The translations under genes were made by a program, and so were the position numbers. 57,309 nucleotides of DNA from DHVE2 group archaeon (GTDB lineage: Archaea > Thermoplasmatota > Thermoplasmata > Thermoplasmatales > Aciduliprofundaceae), in NCBI GenBank assembly GCA_015523125.1, contig WAKX01000015.1, positions 1 through 57,309 of the forward strand. The letters are read 5' to 3'. The notes under the pieces were generated by a model, which worked only from the letters and a program-made list of their open reading frames with translations, did no database searches and was not told where the DNA came from. Below are positions 28,720 to 37,137 of this stretch, piece by piece. The number at the start of each line of letters is the position of its first letter. The first letter of the stretch is position 1.

Positions 28720-29073
28720 ATGCTTGCGGATTACTTAATTTGGATATTCATAGCAATCGGGCTCACCTTCAACGGACTTGGAGTCATAGGTTTACTTCGA
28801 TTCCCCGATGTTTACACAAGATTACATGCGGCCACCAAAGCGACAACATTCGGCTCCTTATTCACCTCGTTGGCGGTGGTCACCTGGGGACTCTGGAATT
28901 ATTCTCAGGGCGGGGATTCATCGAATATCGTGCTTTCCATTCACACAATAATCGCCGTTGCCAGCCTTCTACTAACCAATCCAGTGGGAGCGCACGCCAT
29001 AGCGAGAGCCGCGTACAGATCTGGAATTAAGCCGAAAAATGCCGTGGTGGACAGATTGGAGGTGAAAGAATGA
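28720..29073 (+). CDS. mbhC: Membrane-bound hydrogenase subunit C (MrpG-like)
   Basis: A 117-residue protein with three helices, MnhG/MrpG family. The motif GLLRFPDVYTRLHAATKATT at residues 24-43 is diagnostic, and LLTNPVGAHAIARAAY ends the family domain. The start at 28720 follows AAGGGGGG; the frame is open upstream in mbhB but has no ribosome site there. Confidence 0.92.
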   Translation: MLADYLIWIFIAIGLTFNGLGVIGLLRFPDVYTRLHAATKATTFGSLFTSLAVVTWGLWNYSQGGDSSNIVLSIHTIIAVASLLLTNPVGAHAIARAAYRSGIKPKNAVVDRLEVKE

Positions 29074-29321
29074 TTTTAGACATAATTCATATCCTCGTCC
29101 TCATCGGGCTAATAGCAACAGCGTACCTTGCGGTGAAGCTCAGGGACCTGATGGCATGCGCGGTGATGCTGGGAATATTCTCTTTTCTTCTCTCTCTTGA
29201 ATTCTTCATACTTCAGGCTCCGGATGTGGCCATAGCCGAGGCCGGAATCGGTGCTGGCTTAACCACGGCAATATTCGTAATGGCAATTCGAAAGACTTCC
29301 AGATGGGAGGTGGAAGAATGA
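29070..29321 (+). CDS. mbhD: Membrane-bound hydrogenase subunit D (DUF4040/MrpA C-terminal-like)
   Basis: An 83-residue protein with three helices. The segment SLEFFILQAPDVAIAEAGIG matches the MbhD/MrpA C-terminal domain, which lies at the junction of antiporter and hydrogenase modules. It overlaps its neighbours on both sides by four bases. Confidence 0.9.
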   Translation: MILDIIHILVLIGLIATAYLAVKLRDLMACAVMLGIFSFLLSLEFFILQAPDVAIAEAGIGAGLTTAIFVMAIRKTSRWEVEE

Positions 29322-29623
29322 GGAACATACTGATGCTAATCGTTTTTCTCACCATAATCTCCTTCTTCATGTACGTGGCCATCAACCCCGGAGATTTCAA
29401 TTCACAAACGGGGGAGCATTTCGTGTTTGGCTCTCCAAAATTCACGGACATGGACAACTATTTCATCCACAACGCTCAGAATCAAACAGGAGCAAATAAC
29501 GTGGTAACGAGCATAGTTTTCGATTACAGGGGCTTCGATACTTTGGGAGAGGCTTCCGTTCTATTCACGGCGGTGCTGGGCGTCGGGCTGGCGCTTCGCC
29601 TTCTGAGAGGTGATAAAAAATGA
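29318..29623 (+). CDS. mbhE: Membrane-bound hydrogenase subunit E (MrpA C-terminal end-like)
   Basis: A 101-residue protein with an N-terminal and a C-terminal helix and a hydrophilic loop facing outside. NNVVTSIVFDYRGFDTLGEA is the MbhE/MrpA-end signature. The ATG at 29318 overlaps the mbhD stop. Confidence 0.9.
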   Translation: MRNILMLIVFLTIISFFMYVAINPGDFNSQTGEHFVFGSPKFTDMDNYFIHNAQNQTGANNVVTSIVFDYRGFDTLGEASVLFTAVLGVGLALRLLRGDKK

Positions 29624-30078
29624 TGAGCAAGATTGTGAGAACGCAGGCCAATTTTCTCTATCCTTTCATCCTCATCTTCGGGTTTTACATAGTTGCCCAC
29701 GGGCATCTTACCCCGGGAGGCGGATTTCAGGGCGGTGCGGTTATTGCCACGGGCATCGCCCTTGTAATTGTGGCCTACGGGTACGACAGGGTAAAATCAT
29801 GGATTAAAAAATCCACGCTTACAGCTACGGAAAGCATTGGGCTTCTTTGTTTTATCCTAACCGCGTTCATCGGGCTCAGTACATCTTTCTTTTACAACTT
29901 CCTCGCCAACTCGGGCTTATTATTCGGAGACAAGGTGTCATACGGAGCCAATCCGGGTTATCTCAACACGGCGGGCACATTGCCAATAATGAACTTGGCA
30001 GTGGGCGTTGAGGTCTTAGGGGGACTGGGTGTGATTCTCATGTACATGCTCTCCTACGGAAAGGAGGTGAGTAAGTGA
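29620..30078 (+). CDS. mbhF: Membrane-bound hydrogenase subunit F (MrpB-like)
   Basis: A 152-residue protein with four helices, MnhB/MrpB family: YIVAHGHLTPGGGFQGGAVI near residue 25 is the signature. A good AGAGGTG lies seven bases before the ATG at 29620; a second ATG follows directly. Confidence 0.92.
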   Translation: MMSKIVRTQANFLYPFILIFGFYIVAHGHLTPGGGFQGGAVIATGIALVIVAYGYDRVKSWIKKSTLTATESIGLLCFILTAFIGLSTSFFYNFLANSGLLFGDKVSYGANPGYLNTAGTLPIMNLAVGVEVLGGLGVILMYMLSYGKEVSK

Positions 30079-30419
30079 TTTTCAACGCTCCCTTCATCTC
30101 CGTGATGATTCTCATTATTTTCGGACTTTATGCGATGGTATTTCGCAGGAATTTAATAAAGGTTGTAATCGGCCTAGATATTGTTGAGAGCGCCGTGAAC
30201 CTCTTCATTGTATCGTTGGGATATGTGAAAAACGGGATAGCTCCGATTTACACAAACTCCCCCGGCGGTGCAATGGTGCTTCCGACCCCGCAAGCCCTCA
30301 CGCTCACATCCATAGTCATAGGGGTTGCCACCAGTGCAATGCTCCTCTCTTTCTGCATTCTAATTTATCGATATTACGGAACCCTCGATACTAGAAAGGT
30401 AAGGAGGTTGAGAGAATGA
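30075..30419 (+). CDS. mbhG: Membrane-bound hydrogenase subunit G (MrpC/NuoK-like)
   Basis: A 114-residue protein with three helices, MnhC/NuoK family: VIGLDIVESAVNLFIVSLGY and PTPQALTLTSIVIGVATSA are the conserved helices. It starts with GTG after GGAGG and overlaps the mbhF stop. Confidence 0.92.
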   Translation: MIFNAPFISVMILIIFGLYAMVFRRNLIKVVIGLDIVESAVNLFIVSLGYVKNGIAPIYTNSPGGAMVLPTPQALTLTSIVIGVATSAMLLSFCILIYRYYGTLDTRKVRRLRE

Positions 30420-31993
30420 GTGTCTGGGATTTCATAATCACCAATGCTCCCGCCCTTGCAATTGCGGTGCCGCTGTTGGGTGCATTTCTAACTCCGCTTA
30501 TTTACAGGGCAGGGAGAAAAACCGCTCTGATATGGGTTCTCTCGGTGCTGGGCTTCACAGAGTTCTTGGCTCTTCTTCTCGTTTATTTGGTGAACACTTA
30601 CGGAATACAGGTTTACGTGTTCGGCGGTAATCCATCAACCTTAGCTATTCCTCCAGATTCTGGCGGAATACCCATCAGAATAATATTCACAGTTGACGGA
30701 ATGAGCGCATTCACAGCTCTTATCTCCTCTACCATAGGACTCGTGGCGGGCATATACTCGGTGGCCAGCGAAAAAGGAAGAGGTGCGCAGGACAAATTCT
30801 TCGCTCTTCTTCTGTTGTTAGTGGTCGGCATGATGGGGATGGCTCTCACTGGAGACCTTTTCAATTTCTTCGTGTTCCTGGAGATAAACTCGCTTTCAGC
30901 GGCGGCTCTCGTCTCGTATCGCATTCACGGCGGTAAAGCGGTGGAGGCCGCTTTCAAGTACGCCGTGGTGAGTTCGATAGGGGCATTGATGATTCTTTTT
31001 GCAATTGCGATACTCTACGGAGAATACGACGCACTTAACATGGCCATGATTGCGGAGCGCATGTACCAGACAGGTTTTTCAGCCATGGATATGATTGCAA
31101 TGGCCCTCATCGTGGTAACCCTCGCAATGAAATGCGGAGCGGTGCCCATGCACTACTGGGTCCCAGATGGTTACGGGGAGGCGCCTGGTGAAATTAGCGC
31201 AATGATTATGGTGGCATCTCAAGCATCCCTTTATGGATTATTCAGAATGTGTTTTACCGTGTTTGGATTATCCGCTAATACTCATTCGCTGGGATGGTTT
31301 TTGATCATACTGGGTTTGCTGAGCATGTTCATCGGAGTTACCATGGCGTTTTTGCAGCATGATATAAAGAGGCTCATGGCGTACCACTCTGTCTCACAGA
31401 CGGGATATATGCTTTTGGGAGTTGGTGTTGGATTAGCTACACTGGGAACATCTGCGTTCAATCAATATGGATTATTCGCGATGGAGGGAGGAATATTTCA
31501 CATTCTAAACAATATGTTGTACAAAGGTTTGTTGTTTCTAACTGCTGGTGCAATCATTTATAGGGTTGGTACATCGGACCTTAACAAAATGGGTGGGCTC
31601 GCACACACCATGAAATTCACCGCTATATTCTACCTGATAGGTGCGTTGGCAATCGCAGGAATTCCCCCATTCAACGGCTTTGTCTCGAAGCTCATGATTT
31701 ACGAATCGGTGTACCAGCTAAATCCCTTCTTGGCGGTGGTGGCTGCAATAGTGAGCATGCTGACCCTCGCTTCGTTCCTGAAGGTTTTCCACTCCGCGTT
31801 TATGGGGCCGAAGCTCTACAACGTGAAAGAGGTGCCTAAGAGCATGCTAATCGCAATGGGCATACTATCATTCTTCATAGTGCTTTTCGGCATATTCCCG
31901 AATATCGCTATGACCTACTTGGTAGCTCCTGCTGCCCATGCCCTTGCTGATCCAGTTGGGTACATAACGCGGGTTTTGGGAGGTGGTGCATGA
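30416..31993 (+). CDS. mbhH: Membrane-bound hydrogenase subunit H (MrpD/NuoN-like ion-pumping subunit)
   Basis: A 525-residue protein with about 14 helices of the proton-conducting transporter family. Key points are the Glu-containing FLEINSLSAAALVSY, KCGAVPMHYWVPDGYGEAPG with the pumping Lys and the broken-helix region, and NNMLYKGLLFLTAGAI with a second Lys. It is the only large antiporter-like subunit in the cluster, as in Thermococcales Mbh. Confidence 0.94.
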   Translation: MSVWDFIITNAPALAIAVPLLGAFLTPLIYRAGRKTALIWVLSVLGFTEFLALLLVYLVNTYGIQVYVFGGNPSTLAIPPDSGGIPIRIIFTVDGMSAFTALISSTIGLVAGIYSVASEKGRGAQDKFFALLLLLVVGMMGMALTGDLFNFFVFLEINSLSAAALVSYRIHGGKAVEAAFKYAVVSSIGALMILFAIAILYGEYDALNMAMIAERMYQTGFSAMDMIAMALIVVTLAMKCGAVPMHYWVPDGYGEAPGEISAMIMVASQASLYGLFRMCFTVFGLSANTHSLGWFLIILGLLSMFIGVTMAFLQHDIKRLMAYHSVSQTGYMLLGVGVGLATLGTSAFNQYGLFAMEGGIFHILNNMLYKGLLFLTAGAIIYRVGTSDLNKMGGLAHTMKFTAIFYLIGALAIAGIPPFNGFVSKLMIYESVYQLNPFLAVVAAIVSMLTLASFLKVFHSAFMGPKLYNVKEVPKSMLIAMGILSFFIVLFGIFPNIAMTYLVAPAAHALADPVGYITRVLGGGA

Positions 31994-32343
31994 TGAATCC
32001 CTTCAATCCCAGTATTTCAACACCTTCGGGCATATGGAACCCCCTTGTGTGGATTCTCGTGTTCCTTCTCTCCCTTTTAATTGCGTATGTCATTTATCTG
32101 AAAGGGGAGAAACAGAGAAAGAAAGGAATGCAGGAAGAAATATTCCTCTCTGGGAATAAGGCGGACGGGAACACGCACATCAAGGCAAGCAACATAGGGT
32201 GGGGGTACTTAGAGGCCATGAAAGGCTACTACAAATTGATGCGCGATATTCACACAGGCATAATAAACGATTATGTGGGCTGGTTTCTGGGAGTTCTGGC
32301 AACCATGCTTCTCATCTTCCTCTTCTGGGGTGGTGTCCGGTGA
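31990..32343 (+). CDS. mbhI: Membrane-bound hydrogenase subunit I
   Basis: A 117-residue protein with an N-terminal helix (PLVWILVFLLSLLIAYVIYL), an amphipathic middle with GYLEAMKGYYKLMRDIHTG, and a C-terminal helix. MbhI bridges the antiporter module and the hydrogenase module. It overlaps mbhH and mbhJ by four bases each. Confidence 0.88.
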   Translation: MMNPFNPSISTPSGIWNPLVWILVFLLSLLIAYVIYLKGEKQRKKGMQEEIFLSGNKADGNTHIKASNIGWGYLEAMKGYYKLMRDIHTGIINDYVGWFLGVLATMLLIFLFWGGVR

Positions 32344-32789
32344 AAATTAAAAAGGTGTTCGACAAATCCCTCTGGGTCTTCCATGTTAACACGGGCTCAT
32401 GCAACGGCTGCGATATAGAAATCCTAGCCGCTTTAACTCCGAGATACGACGCCGAGAGGTTCGGAGTTCATTTGGTTGGCACTCCTAGACATGCGGATGT
32501 GCTCCTTGTCACAGGTCCGGTTACGAGGGACATGGAGGAAAAGCTGAAAAGAATATACGAACAAACTCCCGCGCCGAAGGTAGTTATAGCGGTAGGAACA
32601 TGCGGCGTGAGCGGAGGCGTGTTTTACGAATCATACAACTTGGTTGGTCCCATAGACCGCGTTATACCTGTGGACATTTACGTGCCCGGATGCCCGCCGA
32701 GGCCCGAGGCAATTATAGACGCATTTGTGAAGGCATGGCTCAAGTTAGAAAAGCTTCGTGGAGAAGGAGGTGATGATGGTGGAAGTTAA
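32340..32789 (+). CDS. mbhJ: Membrane-bound hydrogenase small subunit J (NuoB-like, proximal 4Fe-4S)
   Basis: A 149-residue NuoB-family protein. The cluster ligands are Cys21 and Cys24 (TGSCNGCDIE), the Cys in VGTCGVSGG and the Cys in VPGCPPRPE. It passes electrons from the ferredoxin subunit to the NiFe site. The start is GTG at 32340, overlapping the mbhI stop. Confidence 0.94.
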   Translation: MKIKKVFDKSLWVFHVNTGSCNGCDIEILAALTPRYDAERFGVHLVGTPRHADVLLVTGPVTRDMEEKLKRIYEQTPAPKVVIAVGTCGVSGGVFYESYNLVGPIDRVIPVDIYVPGCPPRPEAIIDAFVKAWLKLEKLRGEGGDDGGS

Positions 32790-33309
32790 TGAAATGGTGA
32801 AAATTTTTGAAGGCAGATTGAATTGCGAGGTTAAAGTTCAATCGAGAAAATGTGGCGTTAAGAAGATTGAGAAGCACGAGTTGTTCGTGAGAGTGGAAAG
32901 AGAGAAATTCATGAAGGCTGTGAAGCTTCTCTTCGAAATTCAAGATTATCCCCACTTCTCCGTGATTTCCGCAACCGATTTCGGTGAGAAAATTGAACTT
33001 CTATACCATTTCACAGTGGACTACGGAAAGAGAAATCAGGAAAAATTGGTCACACTAGGGGTCTCTCTTCCAAAAGATGACCTGAAAATCGAAACTATAA
33101 CAGAGCTTATTCCCGGGGCAATGATATCCGAGAGGGAAATTCACGAGATGATGGGCGTTGAATTCATAGGGTTAAAAGACACACGGCATTTCTTCCTGCC
33201 AGAAGACTGGCCCGATGGAAAGTACCCGTGGCGCCGTGATGAAACCTTCCCGGAGGAGATGACAAATAAGATGTACGAGCGCTGGAAGGAGGTGAGTAGG
33301 GATGAATGA
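32776..33309 (+). CDS. mbhK: Membrane-bound hydrogenase subunit K (NuoC-like, 30 kDa)
   Basis: A 177-residue soluble protein of the NuoC/30-kDa family: ISEREIHEMMGVEFIGLKD and FLPEDWPDGKYPWRRDE are the conserved end. It supports the large subunit. GGAGG lies five bases before the ATG at 32776; an ATG three bases earlier is possible. It overlaps mbhJ by 14 bases. Confidence 0.9.
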   Translation: MVEVNEMVKIFEGRLNCEVKVQSRKCGVKKIEKHELFVRVEREKFMKAVKLLFEIQDYPHFSVISATDFGEKIELLYHFTVDYGKRNQEKLVTLGVSLPKDDLKIETITELIPGAMISEREIHEMMGVEFIGLKDTRHFFLPEDWPDGKYPWRRDETFPEEMTNKMYERWKEVSRDE

Positions 33310-34537
33310 CACCACTTACACCATTCCCGTGGGACCGGTGCATCCGGCGCTCAAAGAACCCATAGAATTGGTTTTGAATGTTGAAGGAGAGAAAATCGTG
33401 GGTGTGGACGTAATATGCTCGCAGGTGCATCGGGGAATCGAATGGTTAGGAATGAACAGGAACAACACGGTGCAAAATATCTATCTATCGGAGAGGGTGT
33501 GCGGCATATGTAACGTTTGCCACCCGTACTGCATGGTAATGGCCGTGGAAGATGCGCTCGGAATGGAAGTTCCCGAGAGGGCCAATTACATAAGAACCAT
33601 AGTTGCGGAGCTGGAGAGAATACACTCCCATCTGCTGTGGGCGGGCGTGGCGGCCCATGAAATTGGCTTCGATACCGTTTTCCACTACTCTTGGGCTCTG
33701 AGGGAAGAGATAATGGACACGATTGAATACGTAACTGGAAACAGGGTTACCAAAGCAATAATGATGGTTGGCGGCGTGAGGAGGGACATAGACAAAGACA
33801 GGAGGGAGAGGATAGAAAAAGCGATGGAATATTACCTTCAGCATTTCCACAAAATAGAGGACATATTTCTCCATGACAAAACCATAAAGATGAGAACGCG
33901 GAATACGGGAATTTTAACGAAGGAAGACGCTTTGAAGCTCTGCGCTGTAGGCCCATTGGCTCGTGCGTCTGGAGTGAAAAAAGACGTGCGTCAAGACATG
34001 CCCTACGGAGCCTATGCAGAACTGGATATGAGAGCAATAACGCCCGACATGTACACGGGAGAAATCGTGGGAGATGTTTACGACCGCATCATAGTTCGGC
34101 TTTTAGAAGTGAAGCAGAGCGTGGAACTGATAAAAGGAGCCTTAGAGAACATGCCCTCTGGGCCAATTTTGAGCGAAAAGAATTACGTGAAACTCCTCTC
34201 GATTCTGAAGAGGGCTGAGGGGGAGGGAATAGGAAGGGTCGAAGCGCCCAGGGGCGAAGACATACACTACGTGCGCCTTGAGAAGGGCAAAGAATCTTTC
34301 CTATCTTGGAAAATACGGGCACCAACGTACAACAACGTTCTTCCGTGGATTCCGATGCTTCTTGGCGGTGAAATAGCGGATGTACCCATTGTAGCTGCCA
34401 GCACGGACCCGTGCATGTCGTGCTTGAATCGAGTAACCGTGGTTGATGAGGATAAAAACAAGAAATATGAGATAACGAAGGACTACATGCACGAGCAATC
34501 CTTGAAAAAGACACGGAGGTTGATGCGTAATGAATGA
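33302..34537 (+). CDS. mbhL: Membrane-bound NiFe hydrogenase large subunit L
   Basis: A 411-residue NuoD-related subunit with all four nickel-iron ligands: Cys67 and Cys70 in RVCGICNVCHP, and Cys371 and Cys374 in DPCMSC. This separates it from the MBS (sulfur-reducing) homologues, in which the site is altered. Two further Cys (73, 77) lie near the first pair. After DPCMSCLNR a 34-residue tail follows, which would be cut off by the protease encoded at 41827-42264. The enzyme makes H2 from protons with reduced ferredoxin. Confidence 0.95.
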   Translation: MNDTTYTIPVGPVHPALKEPIELVLNVEGEKIVGVDVICSQVHRGIEWLGMNRNNTVQNIYLSERVCGICNVCHPYCMVMAVEDALGMEVPERANYIRTIVAELERIHSHLLWAGVAAHEIGFDTVFHYSWALREEIMDTIEYVTGNRVTKAIMMVGGVRRDIDKDRRERIEKAMEYYLQHFHKIEDIFLHDKTIKMRTRNTGILTKEDALKLCAVGPLARASGVKKDVRQDMPYGAYAELDMRAITPDMYTGEIVGDVYDRIIVRLLEVKQSVELIKGALENMPSGPILSEKNYVKLLSILKRAEGEGIGRVEAPRGEDIHYVRLEKGKESFLSWKIRAPTYNNVLPWIPMLLGGEIADVPIVAASTDPCMSCLNRVTVVDEDKNKKYEITKDYMHEQSLKKTRRLMRNE

Positions 34538-35549
34538 AATCTTTGAGATTTTTTCAGCGGTGGTGGGAACATTCGTCTTAGGTGCATTCTCCATACTTTT
34601 CGGTCTCTCTGTTAAAGGTATTGACAGAAAAATCTCCGCGAGGATGCAGTGGAGGATAGGTTCTCCTCTGAGACAACCTTTCAGGGATGTTAGAAAGCTC
34701 CTACTAAAAGAAAGCGTGCTTCCAAAAAACGCGGTGTCATGGATTTACAACTCCTCGCCTGTGATTTCCCTTGCCTCCCTTCTAACTATTCTCCTCTTTA
34801 TCCCCATTGGATCCATACCCGCCCTGCTTGGTGGCTCTGGGGACATCATCGTCGTGCTGTATCTCCTAATCATTCCATCTATTGCAATAATAATCGGGGG
34901 CTATTCCTCTGGTTCACCCTTTTCTTCGGTGGGCGCCCAGAGGGAAATGGTTCTCCTCATATCCTACGAGCTTCCACTCGCCATGGTGATTTTCACTCTC
35001 GCTTGGCGCCTGAATATCCTGTATCCGTCTTATTCCGCTCTCTCGTTTGAAACTTTCCAGAAGTTTCCCATATGGAACTCCGTCTCATTTCTGGGATTTA
35101 TCGGCGCTGGAATTTTTCTGATAGTTATTCTCTTGGTAACCACCGCGGAACTGGCCAAGGTTCCATTCGATATTCCTGAGGCGGAGACCGAGATCGCCGA
35201 GGGAGTTTACGTAGAATATTCTGGTAGAAATTACGCCATGTTCTACCTCGCAGATGCAGTGAAAATCGTTGTTCTTTCAGCCATAATCATAGCGATTTTC
35301 TTCCCTTACAATTTATCTCCATTGCTCTCGCAGTACTATCCAGTGGCTCCGTGGCTCGGATACACCATCGATATTCTCTTTTTTATGTTCAAGACAATCA
35401 TCATCGCAATAATCGCCATGACTTTTCTGAGAACATCGCTAGCTCGATTGAAAATTGACCAGATAGTGAAAGTTTACTGGTTCCACCTGTTCACCGCGAG
35501 CTTGATTGCCATGATTCTCATAGCCTTGGATACCATGGGGGTGTTCTAA
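34530..35549 (+). CDS. mbhM: Membrane-bound hydrogenase subunit M (NuoH-like)
   Basis: A 339-residue protein with about eight helices of the NuoH family. ARMQWRIGSPLRQPFRDVRKLL near the N-terminus and VPFDIPEAETEIAEGVYVEYSG on the loop that meets the hydrogenase module are diagnostic. It overlaps mbhL by eight bases and is adjacent to mbhN without a gap. Confidence 0.93.
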   Translation: MNEIFEIFSAVVGTFVLGAFSILFGLSVKGIDRKISARMQWRIGSPLRQPFRDVRKLLLKESVLPKNAVSWIYNSSPVISLASLLTILLFIPIGSIPALLGGSGDIIVVLYLLIIPSIAIIIGGYSSGSPFSSVGAQREMVLLISYELPLAMVIFTLAWRLNILYPSYSALSFETFQKFPIWNSVSFLGFIGAGIFLIVILLVTTAELAKVPFDIPEAETEIAEGVYVEYSGRNYAMFYLADAVKIVVLSAIIIAIFFPYNLSPLLSQYYPVAPWLGYTIDILFFMFKTIIIAIIAMTFLRTSLARLKIDQIVKVYWFHLFTASLIAMILIALDTMGVF

Positions 35550-36002
35550 ATGGCCATGCTCACAGAGGTGTGGAAACTCGTTTTCAAAAGGCCGTTCACA
35601 AACAGATTTCCGGCTAAATACGCACCTAAAAACGTTCATCATTTCCTCAGGAGAGTCCAAGAGGGAAAAGAGAAAATCGTTCCGCCGGTTCCTACGCCCC
35701 CTAATTTCCGCGGAAAAATCGAGTACGATATGGATAAATGCGTTGGGTGCGGATTGTGCATAAAGGTATGCCCTACAAAGGCCATAGAGTTCAGGCAATG
35801 CGAGAAAGCGGAGATTCTCCATTGTAAGGAAGGTGTTAAACTAGCTACACCGCTGAAAATCAGAATTTACGTATCACGATGTTGTTTCTGTGCCCAGTGC
35901 ACCGAGATATGCCCTAAAAAATGCCTGAGCATGAGCTCGGAGTTCCTGCTGGCAAATGAAGATAAGATGGCGAAGGAACTCATCGTGGACGGTCTCCACT
36001 AA
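35550..36002 (+). CDS. mbhN: Membrane-bound hydrogenase subunit N (NuoI-like, two 4Fe-4S)
   Basis: A 150-residue polyferredoxin subunit with CVGCGLCIKVCP and CCFCAQCTEICP, each binding a 4Fe-4S cluster. It is the entry point for electrons from ferredoxin. Additional Cys occur between the two motifs. It ends the mbh operon and overlaps the convergent Mrp/MinD ATPase gene by 23 bases. Confidence 0.94.
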   Translation: MAMLTEVWKLVFKRPFTNRFPAKYAPKNVHHFLRRVQEGKEKIVPPVPTPPNFRGKIEYDMDKCVGCGLCIKVCPTKAIEFRQCEKAEILHCKEGVKLATPLKIRIYVSRCCFCAQCTEICPKKCLSMSSEFLLANEDKMAKELIVDGLH

Positions 36003-36720
36003 CTATTCTCTCTGCCACTTTTTTCAGATTTTTTCCGAAATCTGAGAGCATTATGGATTCTGGCTCTCCGATTAAAGAGTCGATCTCATCGCAAACGCCT
36101 ATTTCCCCCAAATATTTGATTCTCATTCTTTCCGCCATTTCCTCGGTGAGATTATTGCCGGCATGCATATTTTCCACGATGCCCAGAATTCTGTGATTTC
36201 CCTCTTTTAGAAGAGCCACCAGTTTCTCCACAACATTCACTGAGAGCGGAGAGGGTGTGGAAACAATAAGAAATTCGCCGCGGGGTATGAATCGAATCAA
36301 ATCTAAGAGCTGCTCCCCGAGCCCGGGGGGCATATCAATGATTAGAAAATCCAGCTGGTCCCATCTAGTTATGGCCAAAATTTCTATCAAAGCATCGCTT
36401 ATCTCTTTGCCCCGAAGGGGTGTGGGTTTATCGGTGGAATAGTAAACTATGCTCATGAACTTTATCCCGTGCACAACCGGAGGAATAACTCCCTTCTCCT
36501 CGTCCGGGAGCTCGGATATGGGGGAGTTGAGAATAACATGGTCGCTGGCTCCGTGAAAATCGAGATCCAAAAGGCCAACTTCGAACCCCAGTTCTTTGAG
36601 AGATAGGGCGAGGGTCGTGGAAATCAGAGATTTTCCAACTCCACCTTTGCCGCTCACAATGGGAATTATTCTCCTAACGTTCTTCAATTTCAGCTCTATG
36701 CCTTTAACACGGGGATCCAT
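35980..36720 (-). CDS. Mrp/MinD-family ATPase, probable HypB-type nickel-insertion partner
   Basis: A 246-residue deviant-Walker P-loop ATPase: SGKGGVGKS (residues 23-31), LDLDFHGASDH, and DMPPGLGEQ. In Thermococcus a Mrp/MinD-type ATPase takes the place of the GTPase HypB and works with HypA in delivering nickel. The gene here lies one base past the end of hypA, at the end of the hyp operon, and no GTPase hypB is in the window. The nickel role is therefore inferred from context; iron-sulfur carrier (Nbp35/ApbC) is the alternative, although the CxxC pair of Nbp35-type carriers is missing. Confidence 0.82.
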   Translation of the reverse strand: MDPRVKGIELKLKNVRRIIPIVSGKGGVGKSLISTTLALSLKELGFEVGLLDLDFHGASDHVILNSPISELPDEEKGVIPPVVHGIKFMSIVYYSTDKPTPLRGKEISDALIEILAITRWDQLDFLIIDMPPGLGEQLLDLIRFIPRGEFLIVSTPSPLSVNVVEKLVALLKEGNHRILGIVENMHAGNNLTEEMAERMRIKYLGEIGVCDEIDSLIGEPESIMLSDFGKNLKKVAERIVSGDRPR

Positions 36721-36721
36721 T

Positions 36722-37126
36722 TCACCTCACCACCATCTCTTTTATGTACACACCTCTGCCTTTCACAACCTCGAAATCCCTGCTGCCGCATTTTGGACAT
36801 GAGAGGAAAGAATGGACAACTTCCGGCACAAAATGAATGTCTTCCCTTATGTCCTCAGTGAGCTCTTTTTCCGATTGCTTCATGTTCCACTGGTACCCGC
36901 AATTCCTACATCTGAACACCGCGCGCTCTTCTTCAAAAATAAGTTCCGCATTCTTCGCGATGGTATCTTTCTTCAATTGGGTAAGTGCAAACTCAAGAAT
37001 TTCCTGCTCCACATCCTGCAATTCCCCTAAAACTATGACGATTTTCACAATCTCGTTCGCATTGTTTTCCTTTCCGTATTCTATGGCGGTTCCGATTATT
37101 CCTTCTGCAAGGGCCCATTCATGCAT
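36722..37126 (-). CDS. hypA: Hydrogenase nickel-insertion protein HypA
   Basis: A 134-residue protein beginning with Met-His-Glu, whose His2 is the nickel ligand. The zinc site is CRNCGYQW and CPKCGS, with about 35 residues between the pairs, longer than in E. coli HypA and like the Thermococcales form. The ATG at 37126 has GGAGGTG ahead; an in-frame start further upstream would bury His2 and is rejected. It directly precedes the Mrp/MinD ATPase gene. Confidence 0.93.
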   Translation of the reverse strand: MHEWALAEGIIGTAIEYGKENNANEIVKIVIVLGELQDVEQEILEFALTQLKKDTIAKNAELIFEEERAVFRCRNCGYQWNMKQSEKELTEDIREDIHFVPEVVHSFLSCPKCGSRDFEVVKGRGVYIKEMVVR

Positions 37127-37137
37127 ATTTTCACCTC

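Noticed and set aside
33302-34537. Membrane-bound sulfur reductase (Mbs/Mbx) instead of hydrogenase
   Set aside because: All four NiFe-coordinating cysteines are present and a full hydrogenase maturation set follows; the gene order with mbhI and a single mbhH matches Mbh.
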